Part shown: in pieces, positions 43,504-52,083 of the stretch
Position numbering within the stretch: the stretch's first letter is position 1
Layout: each line of letters opens with the position of its first letter
From: Diaphorobacter caeni
GTDB lineage: Bacteria; Pseudomonadota; Gammaproteobacteria; Burkholderiales; Burkholderiaceae_C
Direction of reading: 5' to 3'
DNA length: 64,000 bases
Assembly (NCBI RefSeq): GCF_015354245.1
Contig: NZ_JADKYZ010000009.1
Span: forward strand, 62,001 to 126,000
Program-made: the position numbers and the translations under genes
Notes under the pieces: generated by a model
What the model was told of the DNA's origin: nothing
The model's database searches: none
Seen by the model: only the letters and a program-made list of their open reading frames with translations

Positions 43504-44688
43504 TCAGGGCTTCACCCGCAGCAGCTTGCCGTCCGAGCCGTCGGTCAGCAGATAGAGCAGCCCATCCGGCCCCTGGCGAACATCCCGGACCCGTTCACGG
43601 AGATCGGGCAGAAGGATCTCGTCGCGCACGACTTTCTCGCCATCCAGCTGCAGCCTGTGCAGACGCTGGAACTTGAGCGATCCAACGAAAAGGCTACCCC
43701 TCCATTCGGCACCGTATCGGTCGCTGGTCAGCTCGGCGATACCCGATGGCGCAATCGACGGCACCCAATAGTGCACTGTCTGCTCCATGCCGGGCGCCTG
43801 CGCAATGCCCTTGCCGATGCGACCGCCGCCGTAGTTTTCGCCATAGGTGATGACCGGCCAGCCGTAATTCTTGCCCGGTTGCACCAGATTGATCTCATCC
43901 CCGCCCTGCGGTCCGTGCTCGACGGCCCAGAGCCTGCCATCGGCCGTCAGCGTGGCCGCCTGGATGTTGCGATGGCCCCAGCTCCAGATTTCAGGCAAGG
44001 CGCCTGCCCTGTCAGCCAGCGGATTGCCCGGCGCGGCTCCGCCTTCCGGGCGGATGCGCACGATCTTGCCCAGATGGCTGTCCAGCATCTGCGCCTGCTC
44101 CTTGAAGCTCGAACGCTCTCCCAGCCCCAGAAACAGCGTGCCATCCGGGTTCTGTACGATGCGGCAACCAAAGTGCAGGCTGCTGCGCAGCTTGGGCTTC
44201 TGGCTGAACACCACTCGAAGATCCTTGAGTGAGTTGTCGGCTCGATCCAGCGTGGCGCTGGCCAGCGCCGTCGAGTTCAGCGATCGATCCTTGGCGTCGG
44301 GTTCGGAGTAGCAAAAGAAGATGCGGCGGTTTTTCGCGAAATCCCGGTCCAGCACCACATCCAGCAGCCCCCCTTGCCCGGTCGCGGCAATATGCGGCAT
44401 CCCCTTCAGCGCTGGGCCGAGCAGCCCCGCTTCGTTGACCACCCGCATGCGCCCCGGGCGCTCGGTCACCAGCCAGCCGCCACCCGGCAAAAAAGCCATC
44501 GCCCAGGGGTGTTCCAGACGCTCGGTCACCGTTTCCACAGCAAGCGTTCGGGTTGATGCCTTGGGCAAAGGCTCGGCTGCGGGAAACGGTTGCGCTATGA
44601 CATTGAAAGCAGACAGACCAAGCAGGACGGAACCCGCCACAGACAGTGCAACGCTCTTTGCGAAGGGGTTTTGTACAGTTTGAAACAC
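43504..44688 (-). CDS. PQQ-dependent aldose sugar dehydrogenase (Asd/YliI-like)
   Basis: 394 residues from a GTG at 44688 with GAGGAG five bases upstream. A signal peptide (SVALSVAGSVLLGLSAFNVIA) precedes a six-bladed beta-propeller of the soluble glucose dehydrogenase type: EHPWAMAFLPGGGWLVTERP, GQGGLLDVVLDRDFAKNRRI, WSWGHRNIQAATLTADGRLW, EHGPQGGDEINLVQPGKNYG and VRQGPDGLLYLLTDG. It oxidises aldose sugars in the periplasm with PQQ. PQQ synthesis genes are not in this window. It converges with the CopD-like gene. Confidence 0.9.
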   Translation of the reverse strand: MFQTVQNPFAKSVALSVAGSVLLGLSAFNVIAQPFPAAEPLPKASTRTLAVETVTERLEHPWAMAFLPGGGWLVTERPGRMRVVNEAGLLGPALKGMPHIAATGQGGLLDVVLDRDFAKNRRIFFCYSEPDAKDRSLNSTALASATLDRADNSLKDLRVVFSQKPKLRSSLHFGCRIVQNPDGTLFLGLGERSSFKEQAQMLDSHLGKIVRIRPEGGAAPGNPLADRAGALPEIWSWGHRNIQAATLTADGRLWAVEHGPQGGDEINLVQPGKNYGWPVITYGENYGGGRIGKGIAQAPGMEQTVHYWVPSIAPSGIAELTSDRYGAEWRGSLFVGSLKFQRLHRLQLDGEKVVRDEILLPDLRERVRDVRQGPDGLLYLLTDGSDGKLLRVKP

Positions 44689-44905
44689 AAAATCTCCTCA
44701 AGATCCCATATGGGCTTGCAGATACAAGCCACGACCACGAGATTTCTCGTTGTTATATAGGGAAGAGAACGCCTATCGATCTGATAGCCCCTGAATGCAA
44801 GTAGGTAACGATATGTCAAACAAAAGGCGGAATCAGGGATATACCGGGTCGCTGTAACAATTCTCGAGCTTGGCATCGAAGCGAGTCGTGGTACTCTCCG
44901 GCCCC

Positions 44906-45478
44906 ATGTCTCGATGGTTTTGCTTACTGTTACTAGCGTTCGCGAACGTATCTATCGCCGCACCAACCCACTCCACTGCTGATGACATGGAGCGCATGCT
45001 GGCCGAACGCGGCCTCATTGCCCAGCTTCAGGACGTACGCCACGGAATGGCGGATCGAACGAGTGAGCTCGTCTCGACCGCGATGGGATTCATTGGAGTC
45101 CCCTACCGTCGTGGCGGCAACAGCGCGGAAAGCGGTTTTGATTGCAGCGGCTTCGTGCGCGCCATTTTTGAGCAGGCCAAGGGCTTGGCTCTGCCGCGTG
45201 TCGCCAAGGAACAAGCCGCGGCGACCGAAGTGATCGACAAGAAGGATCTGCGCCCCGGCGATCTGGTCTTCTTCAACACCATGCGCCGCGCGTTCAGCCA
45301 TGTCGGCATCTATCTGGGCGATGGCAAGTTCATTCATGCACCTCGCACCGGCGCCTCGGTTCGCGTGGAAGACATGAGCATCTCCTACTGGCAGTCCCGC
45401 TTCAACGGCGCACGCCGCGTGAACGCCGAAGACCAGAAGGCCACCGACGACATCGCCAGGCTGATTCAACAGAAGTAA
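44906..45478 (+). CDS. NlpC/P60 family cell-wall endopeptidase
   Basis: 190 residues from the ATG at 44906. A signal peptide (WFCLLLLAFANVSIAA) is followed by a spacer and the NlpC/P60 domain with nucleophile Cys80 in FDCSGFVRAIFEQ, His132 in FSHVGIYLGDGKFIH and a polar residue in the later His-Ala-Pro segment. It cleaves D-Glu-mDAP-type bonds in peptidoglycan in the periplasm. It is monocistronic, bounded by a terminator. The upstream 217-bp gap, shared with the divergent sugar dehydrogenase, is AT-richer and should hold both promoters. Confidence 0.93.
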   Translation: MSRWFCLLLLAFANVSIAAPTHSTADDMERMLAERGLIAQLQDVRHGMADRTSELVSTAMGFIGVPYRRGGNSAESGFDCSGFVRAIFEQAKGLALPRVAKEQAAATEVIDKKDLRPGDLVFFNTMRRAFSHVGIYLGDGKFIHAPRTGASVRVEDMSISYWQSRFNGARRVNAEDQKATDDIARLIQQK

Positions 45479-45499
45479 GCCAAGCGCCACCCACTGCAC

Positions 45500-45537
45500 A
45501 AAAGGCCTGCGTCATCCGATGCAGGCCTTTTGTTTTG
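45500..45537. terminator. Rho-independent terminator after the NlpC/P60 gene
   Basis: An 11-bp perfect stem, AAAAGGCCTGC (45500-45510) with GCAGGCCTTTT (45521-45531), encloses a 10-base loop and is followed by GTTTT. Confidence 0.9.
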
Positions 45538-45744
45538 GTCGACACGCCATGGGGCTGGCGACGAAATGTAAACTTGTTTCACCAACGCATCGCCAATCGC
45601 TGATGCACCCAGCAGAATGCGCTGCTCTCCCTTTTGCAGCCTTTTGGCTGACACACAATGGCGTTTTGGCTGGGGTACAGTAAGCAGTCATTTCAAAGCG
45701 GCACCTGCCGCCTTGTCCATTTTTCCAAGGGAGTTGTTTTCATC

Positions 45745-45996
45745 ATGATGAATATTCTGGGCACATTGTTCGTAGGTCTGATCGTTGGTTTCATCGCGCG
45801 CGCGCTCAAGCCCGGCGACGACAAGCTGGGTTGGATCATGACCGCGCTGCTCGGTGTCGCCGGCTCATTCCTCGCCACCTACATCGGCGTAGCGATGCAC
45901 TGGTACCAGCAAGGCGAGGCCGCTGGCTGGATCGCCTCCGTCGTCGGTGCCATCGTGCTGCTCTTCATCTACGGCCTGATCCGCCGCAAGGCCTGA
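45745..45996 (+). CDS. GlsB/YeaQ/YmgE-family (transglycosylase-associated) small membrane protein
   Basis: 83 residues from the ATG at 45745 (a second ATG follows directly), with AGGGAG upstream. Three hydrophobic helices (ILGTLFVGLIVGFIARAL, IMTALLGVAGSFLATYIGVA and ASVVGAIVLLFIYGLIRRK) with a Lys-Pro-Gly-Asp-Asp loop match the family. These small inner-membrane proteins are commonly stress-induced; no enzyme activity is known despite the name. It stands alone. Confidence 0.9.
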   Translation: MMNILGTLFVGLIVGFIARALKPGDDKLGWIMTALLGVAGSFLATYIGVAMHWYQQGEAAGWIASVVGAIVLLFIYGLIRRKA

Positions 45997-46006
45997 CTTG
46001 TGAACA

Positions 46007-46125
46007 CCCCCCTGAGTCGCTTCGCGCCTTCCCCCCGCTCTCGCATTGCTGCGCAATGCGGGCAGGAAGACTCAGTCATCGCAGCGGGGCGGCCCTTGCT
46101 CGACTGCCCTCGCTTGGTGTGCGCC
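46007..46125. repeat. Candidate Comamonadaceae-type intergenic repeat
   Basis: The segment begins CCCCTGAGTCGCTTCGCGCC, includes a perfect 8-bp hairpin (CGCATTGC, loop TGC, GCAATGCG at 46042-46060) and ends with a GGCCCTTGCTCGACTGCCCT-like stretch. I recall very similar sequences scattered between genes of Acidovorax, Delftia and Comamonas. Only one copy is present here, so the call rests on memory. Confidence 0.4.
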
Positions 46126-46207
46126 GGTATCGAGGGCTGATGTCGACTCAAGCTTACAGGTGTTCCATCGACCAACTGATAGCGAGGTATGGCAGTTGAA
46201 AATTGGA

Positions 46208-46739
46208 ATGCTCAAACACTCCCCGACTCCCGAGCAACTCGCGGGTGATGATCCCGCAGTGCTGGCTGCCATCGCACGCAGCCGCAAGCTGCTCAAGAAT
46301 CGCGCGCTGATCGCCGCCGTGGCGGGCGCTGTGCCGATTCCGGGTCTCGATTGGGCCGCGCAGGCGGCCCTGCTCTCTCGCATCATTCCCAAGATCAACG
46401 CCGAGTTCGGGCTCACGCCCCAGCAGCTCGATGCGCTCTCGCCAGAGAAGCGCCAGAGCGTGCAGAATGCGGTCGCCATCGTCGGCTCTGCACTCATCGG
46501 CAAATTCGTCACGCGTGAAATGCGTGCTGCGCCTCGCCAAACTGGTCGGCATGCGCATGACGACGGCGCAGGCGGCCAAGTACGTGCCGCTGGCCGGTCA
46601 GGCCGCTTCCGCGGCGCTCAACTACGCGACCCTGCGGCTGCTTGGTGAACAGCATCTGCGCGAATGCGTGCAAGTGGTGCAAGCGGCGCACCTGAGCCTT
46701 CCGCCGCCATCCGGCTCCGGCGCCGGTTCTGGGATTTGA
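46208..46739 (+). pseudogene. DUF697/YcjF-like protein gene with a one-base frameshift
   Basis: From the ATG at 46208 the frame gives a DUF697-like start (LAAVAGAVPIPGLDWAAQ-type, then IIPKINAEFGLTPQQLDALS and VAIVGSALIGKFVTRE). At about 46517-46522 the sequence GAAATGC shifts the frame. The remainder (VLRLAKLVGMRMTTAQAAKY, VPLAGQAASAALNYATLRLL, EQHLRECVQV) continues one frame over to the TGA at 46737-46739. Removing one A of AAA restores a continuous protein reading Thr-Arg-Glu-Cys-Val-Leu. It is either a true null mutation or a homopolymer error. The family has hydrophobic membrane-associated helices of unknown function. Confidence 0.7.
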
Positions 46740-46743
46740 ACCC

Positions 46744-46773
46744 GCGCGCTCAGATCGTCAACACGCTCTAAGA
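46744..46773 (+). repeat. Dispersed palindromic repeat, right half only
   Basis: The sequence CAGATCGTCAACACGCTCTA matches the right arm of the copies at 15249 and 63131 and the minus-strand copy at 12057, including the preceding CGCGC. The left half and core are missing. It lies five bases after the stop codon of the frameshifted DUF697-like gene. Confidence 0.65.
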
Positions 46774-46838
46774 TAGACCCCTCATTTTTCACGCCGGACA
46801 GCGATCCGGTTTGACTGCGGCCCCGTCCATCCTTTTTC

Positions 46839-49394
46839 GTGTCAGCGCCAGACCACCCTCCCCTCCGTTCATCCCGCAACTTTCAGCCACGCATCACGCT
46901 GATGACGCTGGGCCGTGGAGATGGGCTGCTCGGCATGCGCTCCCAAGGCAAGCTCGGGCCGCGTGCGGATCCGGTCAGTCTGGTGCAGATCACCTGGGTC
47001 TATCGGTTGCCGGATGGATCGCTCTGGGAGACCCCGGCCCCCACCTCCATTCTCGAACCGCGCGCGGCCGCCTCCAGCAGTCCCGTCGAGCGTGATCACG
47101 CGGCCGAACAGGACGCGATGGACCGTGTCTGGTCACTGCATCTCACACCCGTGAAGGCGGACCGTCTTCAATGGCGCCATCCCGATATCGCGCGCGATCT
47201 CGGCCCGCTCTGGACGCTGGCTCAGGAAGCGATGTTTTCGGATTTCTGGGCGGACGTTCTGCCTGAACTGCGGCGCGAGGGTTGGGACATCCACATGCTT
47301 CCCGGCTTCGCGCACGAGAGCGTGGCCGTGCAGCGCTGGCAGTTCCGGCTGGCGAGCGATTCAGGCGAAATCGAAAGTCTGCAGGTGGCGGGCGATTTCG
47401 CGACGAGGCCGCAGCCCGTTCAGGCGCTGCAGCTCGCAAGGCGCGAAGCTGCCTGGCTGCTGAGCCTTGGCATCGAGATCGATGGCATGACGCTTGATCT
47501 CGTTCCCATGCTCGCCAACCTTCTGGCACGCGACACGCGCTGGCTGTCGCTCGAACACATCGACAGCGTGGACGACCACGCGACGATCCAGCTGCGTGCC
47601 GTTGGCGGAAAACGCATTGACGTACCAGCGGCACCGCTCAAGGCGATTCTGCGCACCATGGTCGACCTGATAGCCGACCCAGCCCGCAAACAGCTGCGCG
47701 ACGGCGAGCCGATTGCACTGCCGCAGTGGGACATGCGCCGCATCGAGGCGCTGCGCACCGCGTTGCTCCAGACCGGCCGCGTTGCTCCCGACAACCAATG
47801 GCAGCTGCAGGGCGATGCAGGTCTGGAGCTGCTTGCCCACAGACTCGGCAAGCAAGGCACGCCGCAGGCCTGCGAGGCGCCGCAAGGCCTCGGCATCGCC
47901 TTGCGCGACTACCAGCTCGACGGTCTGGCGTGGCTGCAATATTTGCGCGCCAACCATCTGGGCGGCATTCTGGCCGACGAGATGGGTCTTGGAAAGACGG
48001 CGCAGGCGCTCGCCCATGTGCTGACCGAAAAGCGCGAAGGACGGCTCACGCATCCCGCGCTGGTCGTCATGCCGACGTCGTTGGTCTTCAACTGGCTGGC
48101 CGAAGCGCGGACCGTCACCCCCGAGCTGCGCGTGCTGGTGCTGACGGGCGCGGACCGCGCCGAAGGCTTGCTCAGCGCGCACAAGCACGATCTGGTCTTC
48201 ACCACCTACCCCCTTGTCTGGCGCGACGTGGATGCCCTGTCCGCCAAATCCTGGCACATGCTGATCCTCGACGAGGCGCAGATGGTGAAGAACGCGGGAA
48301 GCCGCACGGCTCGTGCGCTGCGCCGACTCAAGGCGCCGCATCTGCTGTGCCTGACCGGAACGCCGCTCGAGAATCATCTGGGCGAGCTCTGGGCGCAGTT
48401 CGACTTTCTGATGCCCGGCTTTCTCGGCGACCCCCACACCTTCGGTCGCCGCTGGCGCAAGCCCATCGAGGAAAACGGCGAGACTCTTCGCGCCGAGCTG
48501 CTCGCCCAGCGCATCGCGCCGTTCATCCTGCGCCGCAAGAAAAGTGATGTCGCCAAGGAGCTTCCCGAGCGCAGCGACATGCTGGTGCGCGTGGAACTGC
48601 AGGGGCGCCAGCGCCAGCTCTACGAGGCCGTGCGCACCGCCTGCGACAAGGAGGTGCGCCGCGTGCTGAAGGCGCAGGACTGGGGCAATGCCGCACAGAT
48701 CGCGATTCTCGACGCACTGCTCAAGCTGCGTCAGGTCTGCTGCGATCCGCGACTGCTGCGCGGCACCGCCATTCACCCCGATACCGAACGCGCCAAGCTC
48801 GAGCATCTCGCGCACATGCTTCCAGAACTGGTGGAGGACGGCCGGCGCATTCTGCTGTTCTCGCAGTTCACCTCGATGCTGAGTCTCGTGGCGGAGTTGC
48901 TCGACAGCATCCGGATTCCGTACCTGATGCTGACCGGCGACACCGCGCCTGCAGAACGCGAGCACATCGTCGCGCACTTTCAGCAAGCCGATGAGAGCGT
49001 GCCGCCCATCCTGCTCGCCAGCCTCAAGGCCGGCGGCACGGGCCTGAACCTGACCGCGGCCGACACGGTGATCCATCTCGACCCCTGGTGGAACCCCGCC
49101 GTGCAGGAACAGGCCACAGCGCGAGCCCATCGCATAGGACAGACGCTGCCCGTCTTCGTCTATCGCATCGTGGTGCAAGGCAGCATCGAGGAGCGCATGC
49201 TGGACCTGCAGGAGCGCAAACGCTTGCTCGCCCAGGGCGTGCTTGGAAGCGACGCGGCTGGCGCAATCAAATTCAGCGCCGACGAATTGGCGGGACTGCT
49301 TGCGCCGCTTGCCGAACCGGCCAACAACCCGCTCGCCATTTTCTCTGCGGATACCAAGCGCTGGGGCGGAACGGGCAGACGCGGGCTATATTGA
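46839..49394 (+). CDS. SNF2-family DEAD/DEAH-box helicase
   Basis: 851 residues from a GTG at 46839; an ATG at 46902 would shorten it by 21. The N-terminal 330 residues are a non-catalytic domain. The SNF2 core then shows LRDYQLDGLAWLQYLRANHL, the Walker A segment LADEMGLGKTAQ, the DEAQ box (ILDEAQMVKN), TGTPLENHLGELWAQFDFLM, then helicase C motifs (ILLFSQFTSMLSLVAELLDS, LASLKAGGTGLNLTAADTVI, ARAHRIGQTLPVFVYRIV). Such proteins are ATP-driven translocases that remodel nucleoprotein complexes. Neighbours do not define its partner. Confidence 0.93.
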   Translation: MSAPDHPPLRSSRNFQPRITLMTLGRGDGLLGMRSQGKLGPRADPVSLVQITWVYRLPDGSLWETPAPTSILEPRAAASSSPVERDHAAEQDAMDRVWSLHLTPVKADRLQWRHPDIARDLGPLWTLAQEAMFSDFWADVLPELRREGWDIHMLPGFAHESVAVQRWQFRLASDSGEIESLQVAGDFATRPQPVQALQLARREAAWLLSLGIEIDGMTLDLVPMLANLLARDTRWLSLEHIDSVDDHATIQLRAVGGKRIDVPAAPLKAILRTMVDLIADPARKQLRDGEPIALPQWDMRRIEALRTALLQTGRVAPDNQWQLQGDAGLELLAHRLGKQGTPQACEAPQGLGIALRDYQLDGLAWLQYLRANHLGGILADEMGLGKTAQALAHVLTEKREGRLTHPALVVMPTSLVFNWLAEARTVTPELRVLVLTGADRAEGLLSAHKHDLVFTTYPLVWRDVDALSAKSWHMLILDEAQMVKNAGSRTARALRRLKAPHLLCLTGTPLENHLGELWAQFDFLMPGFLGDPHTFGRRWRKPIEENGETLRAELLAQRIAPFILRRKKSDVAKELPERSDMLVRVELQGRQRQLYEAVRTACDKEVRRVLKAQDWGNAAQIAILDALLKLRQVCCDPRLLRGTAIHPDTERAKLEHLAHMLPELVEDGRRILLFSQFTSMLSLVAELLDSIRIPYLMLTGDTAPAEREHIVAHFQQADESVPPILLASLKAGGTGLNLTAADTVIHLDPWWNPAVQEQATARAHRIGQTLPVFVYRIVVQGSIEERMLDLQERKRLLAQGVLGSDAAGAIKFSADELAGLLAPLAEPANNPLAIFSADTKRWGGTGRRGLY

Positions 49395-49492
49395 AAATGC
49401 CCGAATAATTTCTGGCATTGCATCGGATTCGTTTGGCGGACTTGTTTACTGTGTGGTCATTGACAATGCAGTTGTGAAATATTGCAACAATA

Positions 49493-49990
49493 ATGCGCAT
49501 GACCAGCGATGCCTCCCACGACCAACGAGCCAGACGATATTGGCTGATGAAATCCGAGCCCGAGGAATGCTCGATTGACGATGCATTGGGCGCCATCAGA
49601 TCCACCGTGCAATGGACGGGTGTCCGCAATTACCAGGCCCGCAATTTCATGCGCGACGAAATGCAGATCGGCGACGGCGTGCTGTTCTACCATTCAAGCT
49701 GCCCGGAACCGGGCATTGCCGGCGTGGCCGAGATCGCATCGGGCACGCGCACCGATCCCACCCAGTTCGACTGGCGCTCGCCCTACTGCGATCCCAAATC
49801 CGATCCCGACAAACCGCGCTGGTTGCTTCTGGACGTCAAGGCGTTGCGTAAGACACGCTTATTGAGCCTTGCCGAATTGCGCGAACACCCCGAGTTGGCG
49901 AATCTCAAGGTACTGCAGAGAGGCAATCGGCTCTCCATCACCGAGGTGGATGAGAGCGATTGGAAGCAAGTCATCAAACTGCTGGGGTAA
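49493..49990 (+). CDS. EVE-domain protein
   Basis: 165 residues from the ATG at 49493 (another ATG two codons later). It opens with YWLMKSEPEECSIDDAL and contains VQWTGVRNYQARNFMRDEMQ, GVLFYHSSCPEPGIAGVAEI and WLLLDVKALRKTRLLSLAEL, the full EVE pattern. EVE domains belong to the PUA-like fold and read modified bases in DNA or RNA. It lies between the SNF2 helicase and an XRE-type protein. The proximity is noted but not evidence of a common system. Confidence 0.94.
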   Translation: MRMTSDASHDQRARRYWLMKSEPEECSIDDALGAIRSTVQWTGVRNYQARNFMRDEMQIGDGVLFYHSSCPEPGIAGVAEIASGTRTDPTQFDWRSPYCDPKSDPDKPRWLLLDVKALRKTRLLSLAELREHPELANLKVLQRGNRLSITEVDESDWKQVIKLLG

Positions 49991-50100
49991 TACAAGCAGC
50001 GATATTTCTGTTGACATTGTTGTGGCATTAACGACTTCGGAAATCAAACCATTGTCGAAAACATTTGGCTTGAATTCATCAGCCGGAGCACAATGCGCAC

Positions 50101-50553
50101 ATGCCAAATATTGCAGCACTCCTCAAATCCGAAATTTCTCGCGTCGCTCGCAAAGAGGTTCGCGCTGAAATCGAATCACTGCGCAAGCAGGTCTCAGCCC
50201 AACGCACCGCGCTGGCGGCGCTCAAACGGGAGTTGGGAGAACTGCGCAAGGAAAGCAAGCGCACTGCTGCGCCCAAAAGAGCGTTGCAGATGGAAATGGA
50301 AGCTCCTCAGCCCGACGAGGTCAAGCGGCGCTTCAGCGCCAGCCGCCTTGCCGCGCACCGCCAGAAGACCGGGTTGTCCGCCGCCGACTACGGCGCACTT
50401 GTCGGCGTATCGGGCCAGAGCATCTATCACTATGAGCAAGGCAAGGCACGTCCCCATGCGGCCGTCGTGCGCAAGCTCTCGATGATCAAGGAACTCGGAA
50501 AGACCCAGCTGCTTGCCCTGCTCGACGAGCAGAAGGCAACATCCAGCGAGTGA
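50101..50553 (+). CDS. XRE-family helix-turn-helix protein with an N-terminal coiled coil
   Basis: 150 residues. The first 60 form a charged heptad-like helix (IESLRKQVSAQRTALAALKR), and the C-terminal 60 contain a Cro/C1-type helix-turn-helix (RQKTGLSAADYGALVGVSGQ, then SIYHYEQGKARPHAAVVRKL). The linker is Lys/Ala/Pro-rich. The architecture fits a dimeric DNA-binding protein that uses the coiled coil for dimerisation or for contact with another factor. No operon partner is evident, and the target is unknown. Confidence 0.85.
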   Translation: MPNIAALLKSEISRVARKEVRAEIESLRKQVSAQRTALAALKRELGELRKESKRTAAPKRALQMEMEAPQPDEVKRRFSASRLAAHRQKTGLSAADYGALVGVSGQSIYHYEQGKARPHAAVVRKLSMIKELGKTQLLALLDEQKATSSE

Positions 50554-50567
50554 CCTCTGCGATGCGC

Positions 50568-50592
50568 TGACGCTCCGGCCGACCGGACGTCA
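50568..50592. terminator. Hairpin between the XRE and aldehyde dehydrogenase genes
   Basis: TGACGCTCCGG (50568-50578) pairs, with a short bulge, with CCGGACGTCA (50583-50592) around a CCGA loop. It lies between convergent genes. No T-run follows, so termination is uncertain. Tandem GTCA/GTCG units follow. Confidence 0.4.
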
Positions 50593-50601
50593 GTCAGTCG
50601 G

Positions 50602-52029
50602 TCAGTCGTGGCGCATCGAAATGGTCTTCAGTTGGGTGAATCCATACAGCGCCTCGAAACCCTTCTCGCGTCCGTGGCCGCTGGCTTTGTAGCCGCCGAA
50701 CGGCAGTTCGATGCCGCCTCCAGCGCCGTAGTTGTTGATGAAAACCTGGCCCGCCTTGATCCTGCGCGCCATGCGCATCTGGCGACCGCCGTCACGCGTC
50801 CAGACGCTCGCGACCAGTCCAAAATCCGTGCCGTTGGCAAGTGCGATGGCGTCCTCTTCCGTGTCGAACGCAGCTGCTGCGATGACCGGCCCGAAGACCT
50901 CTTCCTGCGCGAGCCGGTGCGTGATCGGCACATCGCGCACCAGCGTGGGCACCTGATAAAAGCCATTGGCCGGAACACCCTCCGCCAACCGGCCCTGCGC
51001 GGCGATGGTCAACCCGTCCCGGGTCGCCTCATCAAGGAATGACTTCACCCGCACCTGCTGGCTTTTGCGGATCAGCGGGCCGCAGTCGAGATCCATCTGG
51101 GAGGATCCCACCGTGAGCTGCCCGAAGCGCTCGGCCAGCAGTCCAATGACCTTTTCATAAATGCCGCGCTGCACCAGCAGGCGGCTGCCAGCCGAGCAGG
51201 TCTGCCCTGCGTTCTGCACGATGGCGTTGACGACCACCTGCAGCATGGCGTCGATGTCCGCGTCGTCGAACACGATCTGCGGCGACTTGCCGCCGAGCTC
51301 GGTCGTCACCGGGGTGTGGTTCTCGATGGCCGCCTTGACCACCAGTTTGCCGACGTTCGGCGAGCCGGTGAACGAGACATGATCGACGCCGGGATGCGCG
51401 ACCAGATCCGCACCCGCCTCATGGCCGTAGCCTGTCACGATGTTGAGCGCGCCGGCCGGAAAGCCCACGTCGCGCGCAAGCTCCGCCACGCGCAGCAGCG
51501 ACAGGCACGCGTCCTCGGCCGGTTTGACGACCACGGAATTGCCTGCCGCCAGCGCGCCGCCCACGCTGCGCCCAAAGATCTGCAGCGGATAGTTCCACGG
51601 CACGATGGCGGCAGCCACTCCGTAGGGCTCGCGGATGGTCAGCACGGTGTAGCCATTCTGATAGGGGATCGTCTCGCCCATGAGCTTGTCGGCCGCACCG
51701 CCGTAGAACTCGAAATAGCGCGCGATCGCCGCAGCGTCGGCGCGCGCCTGCTTGAGGGGCTTGCCACAGTCGCGGGCCTCTATCTGCGCCAGCTCTTCGG
51801 CATGCTCCTGCAGCTTGGCCGACAGTTTCATCAGCAAGCGTCCGCGCTCGGTGGCAGTCAGCTTGCCGAACTCGCCCTCAAAGGCCGAGCGCGCGGACTT
51901 CACCGCCGCATCCACATCGGCGGCCGTGCCGCGCAGAATCGCGTCGTAGATCTCGCCGCTCGAAGGATCGACCACATCAATGGTCTCGCCCTGTCCGGTC
52001 CACTGGTTGTGTATGAAATGCTGGCGCAT
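50602..52029 (-). CDS. NAD(P)-dependent aldehyde dehydrogenase
   Basis: 475 residues, full ALDH length. Conserved segments are AAIVPWNYPLQIFGRSVGGA, NSVVVKPAEDACLSLLRVAE, HVSFTGSPNVGKLVVKAA, the general-base Glu in TTELGGKSPQIVFDDADIDA, and the catalytic Cys in NAGQTCSAGSRLLV. It is closest in style to betaine/semialdehyde dehydrogenases. It lies 54 bp downstream of a beta-hydroxyacid dehydrogenase-type gene on the same strand, so the pair may convert a hydroxyacid or alcohol to an acid. The substrate is unknown. Confidence 0.94.
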   Translation of the reverse strand: MRQHFIHNQWTGQGETIDVVDPSSGEIYDAILRGTAADVDAAVKSARSAFEGEFGKLTATERGRLLMKLSAKLQEHAEELAQIEARDCGKPLKQARADAAAIARYFEFYGGAADKLMGETIPYQNGYTVLTIREPYGVAAAIVPWNYPLQIFGRSVGGALAAGNSVVVKPAEDACLSLLRVAELARDVGFPAGALNIVTGYGHEAGADLVAHPGVDHVSFTGSPNVGKLVVKAAIENHTPVTTELGGKSPQIVFDDADIDAMLQVVVNAIVQNAGQTCSAGSRLLVQRGIYEKVIGLLAERFGQLTVGSSQMDLDCGPLIRKSQQVRVKSFLDEATRDGLTIAAQGRLAEGVPANGFYQVPTLVRDVPITHRLAQEEVFGPVIAAAAFDTEEDAIALANGTDFGLVASVWTRDGGRQMRMARRIKAGQVFINNYGAGGGIELPFGGYKASGHGREKGFEALYGFTQLKTISMRHD

Positions 52030-52083
52030 GCGGTTGTCTCCGTTGTACGAACTGTGTATTCAGGCGCTGTCTGTCCAATCACT

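Noticed and set aside
46725-46755. GGGATTTGAACCC resembling a reversed tRNA T-arm
   Set aside because: The stem pairs over only three bases, and no acceptor, D or anticodon arm can be placed around it. Part of it encodes the end of the DUF697-like protein.
49395-49492. Possible 6S RNA gene upstream of the EVE gene, as in some betaproteobacteria
   Set aside because: The gap is under 100 bp, too short for 6S RNA, and zapA is not adjacent.
50590-50612. Tandem GTCA/GTCG units as a microsatellite or regulator site
   Set aside because: There are only four to five imperfect units just after a gene end, too short to support a function.
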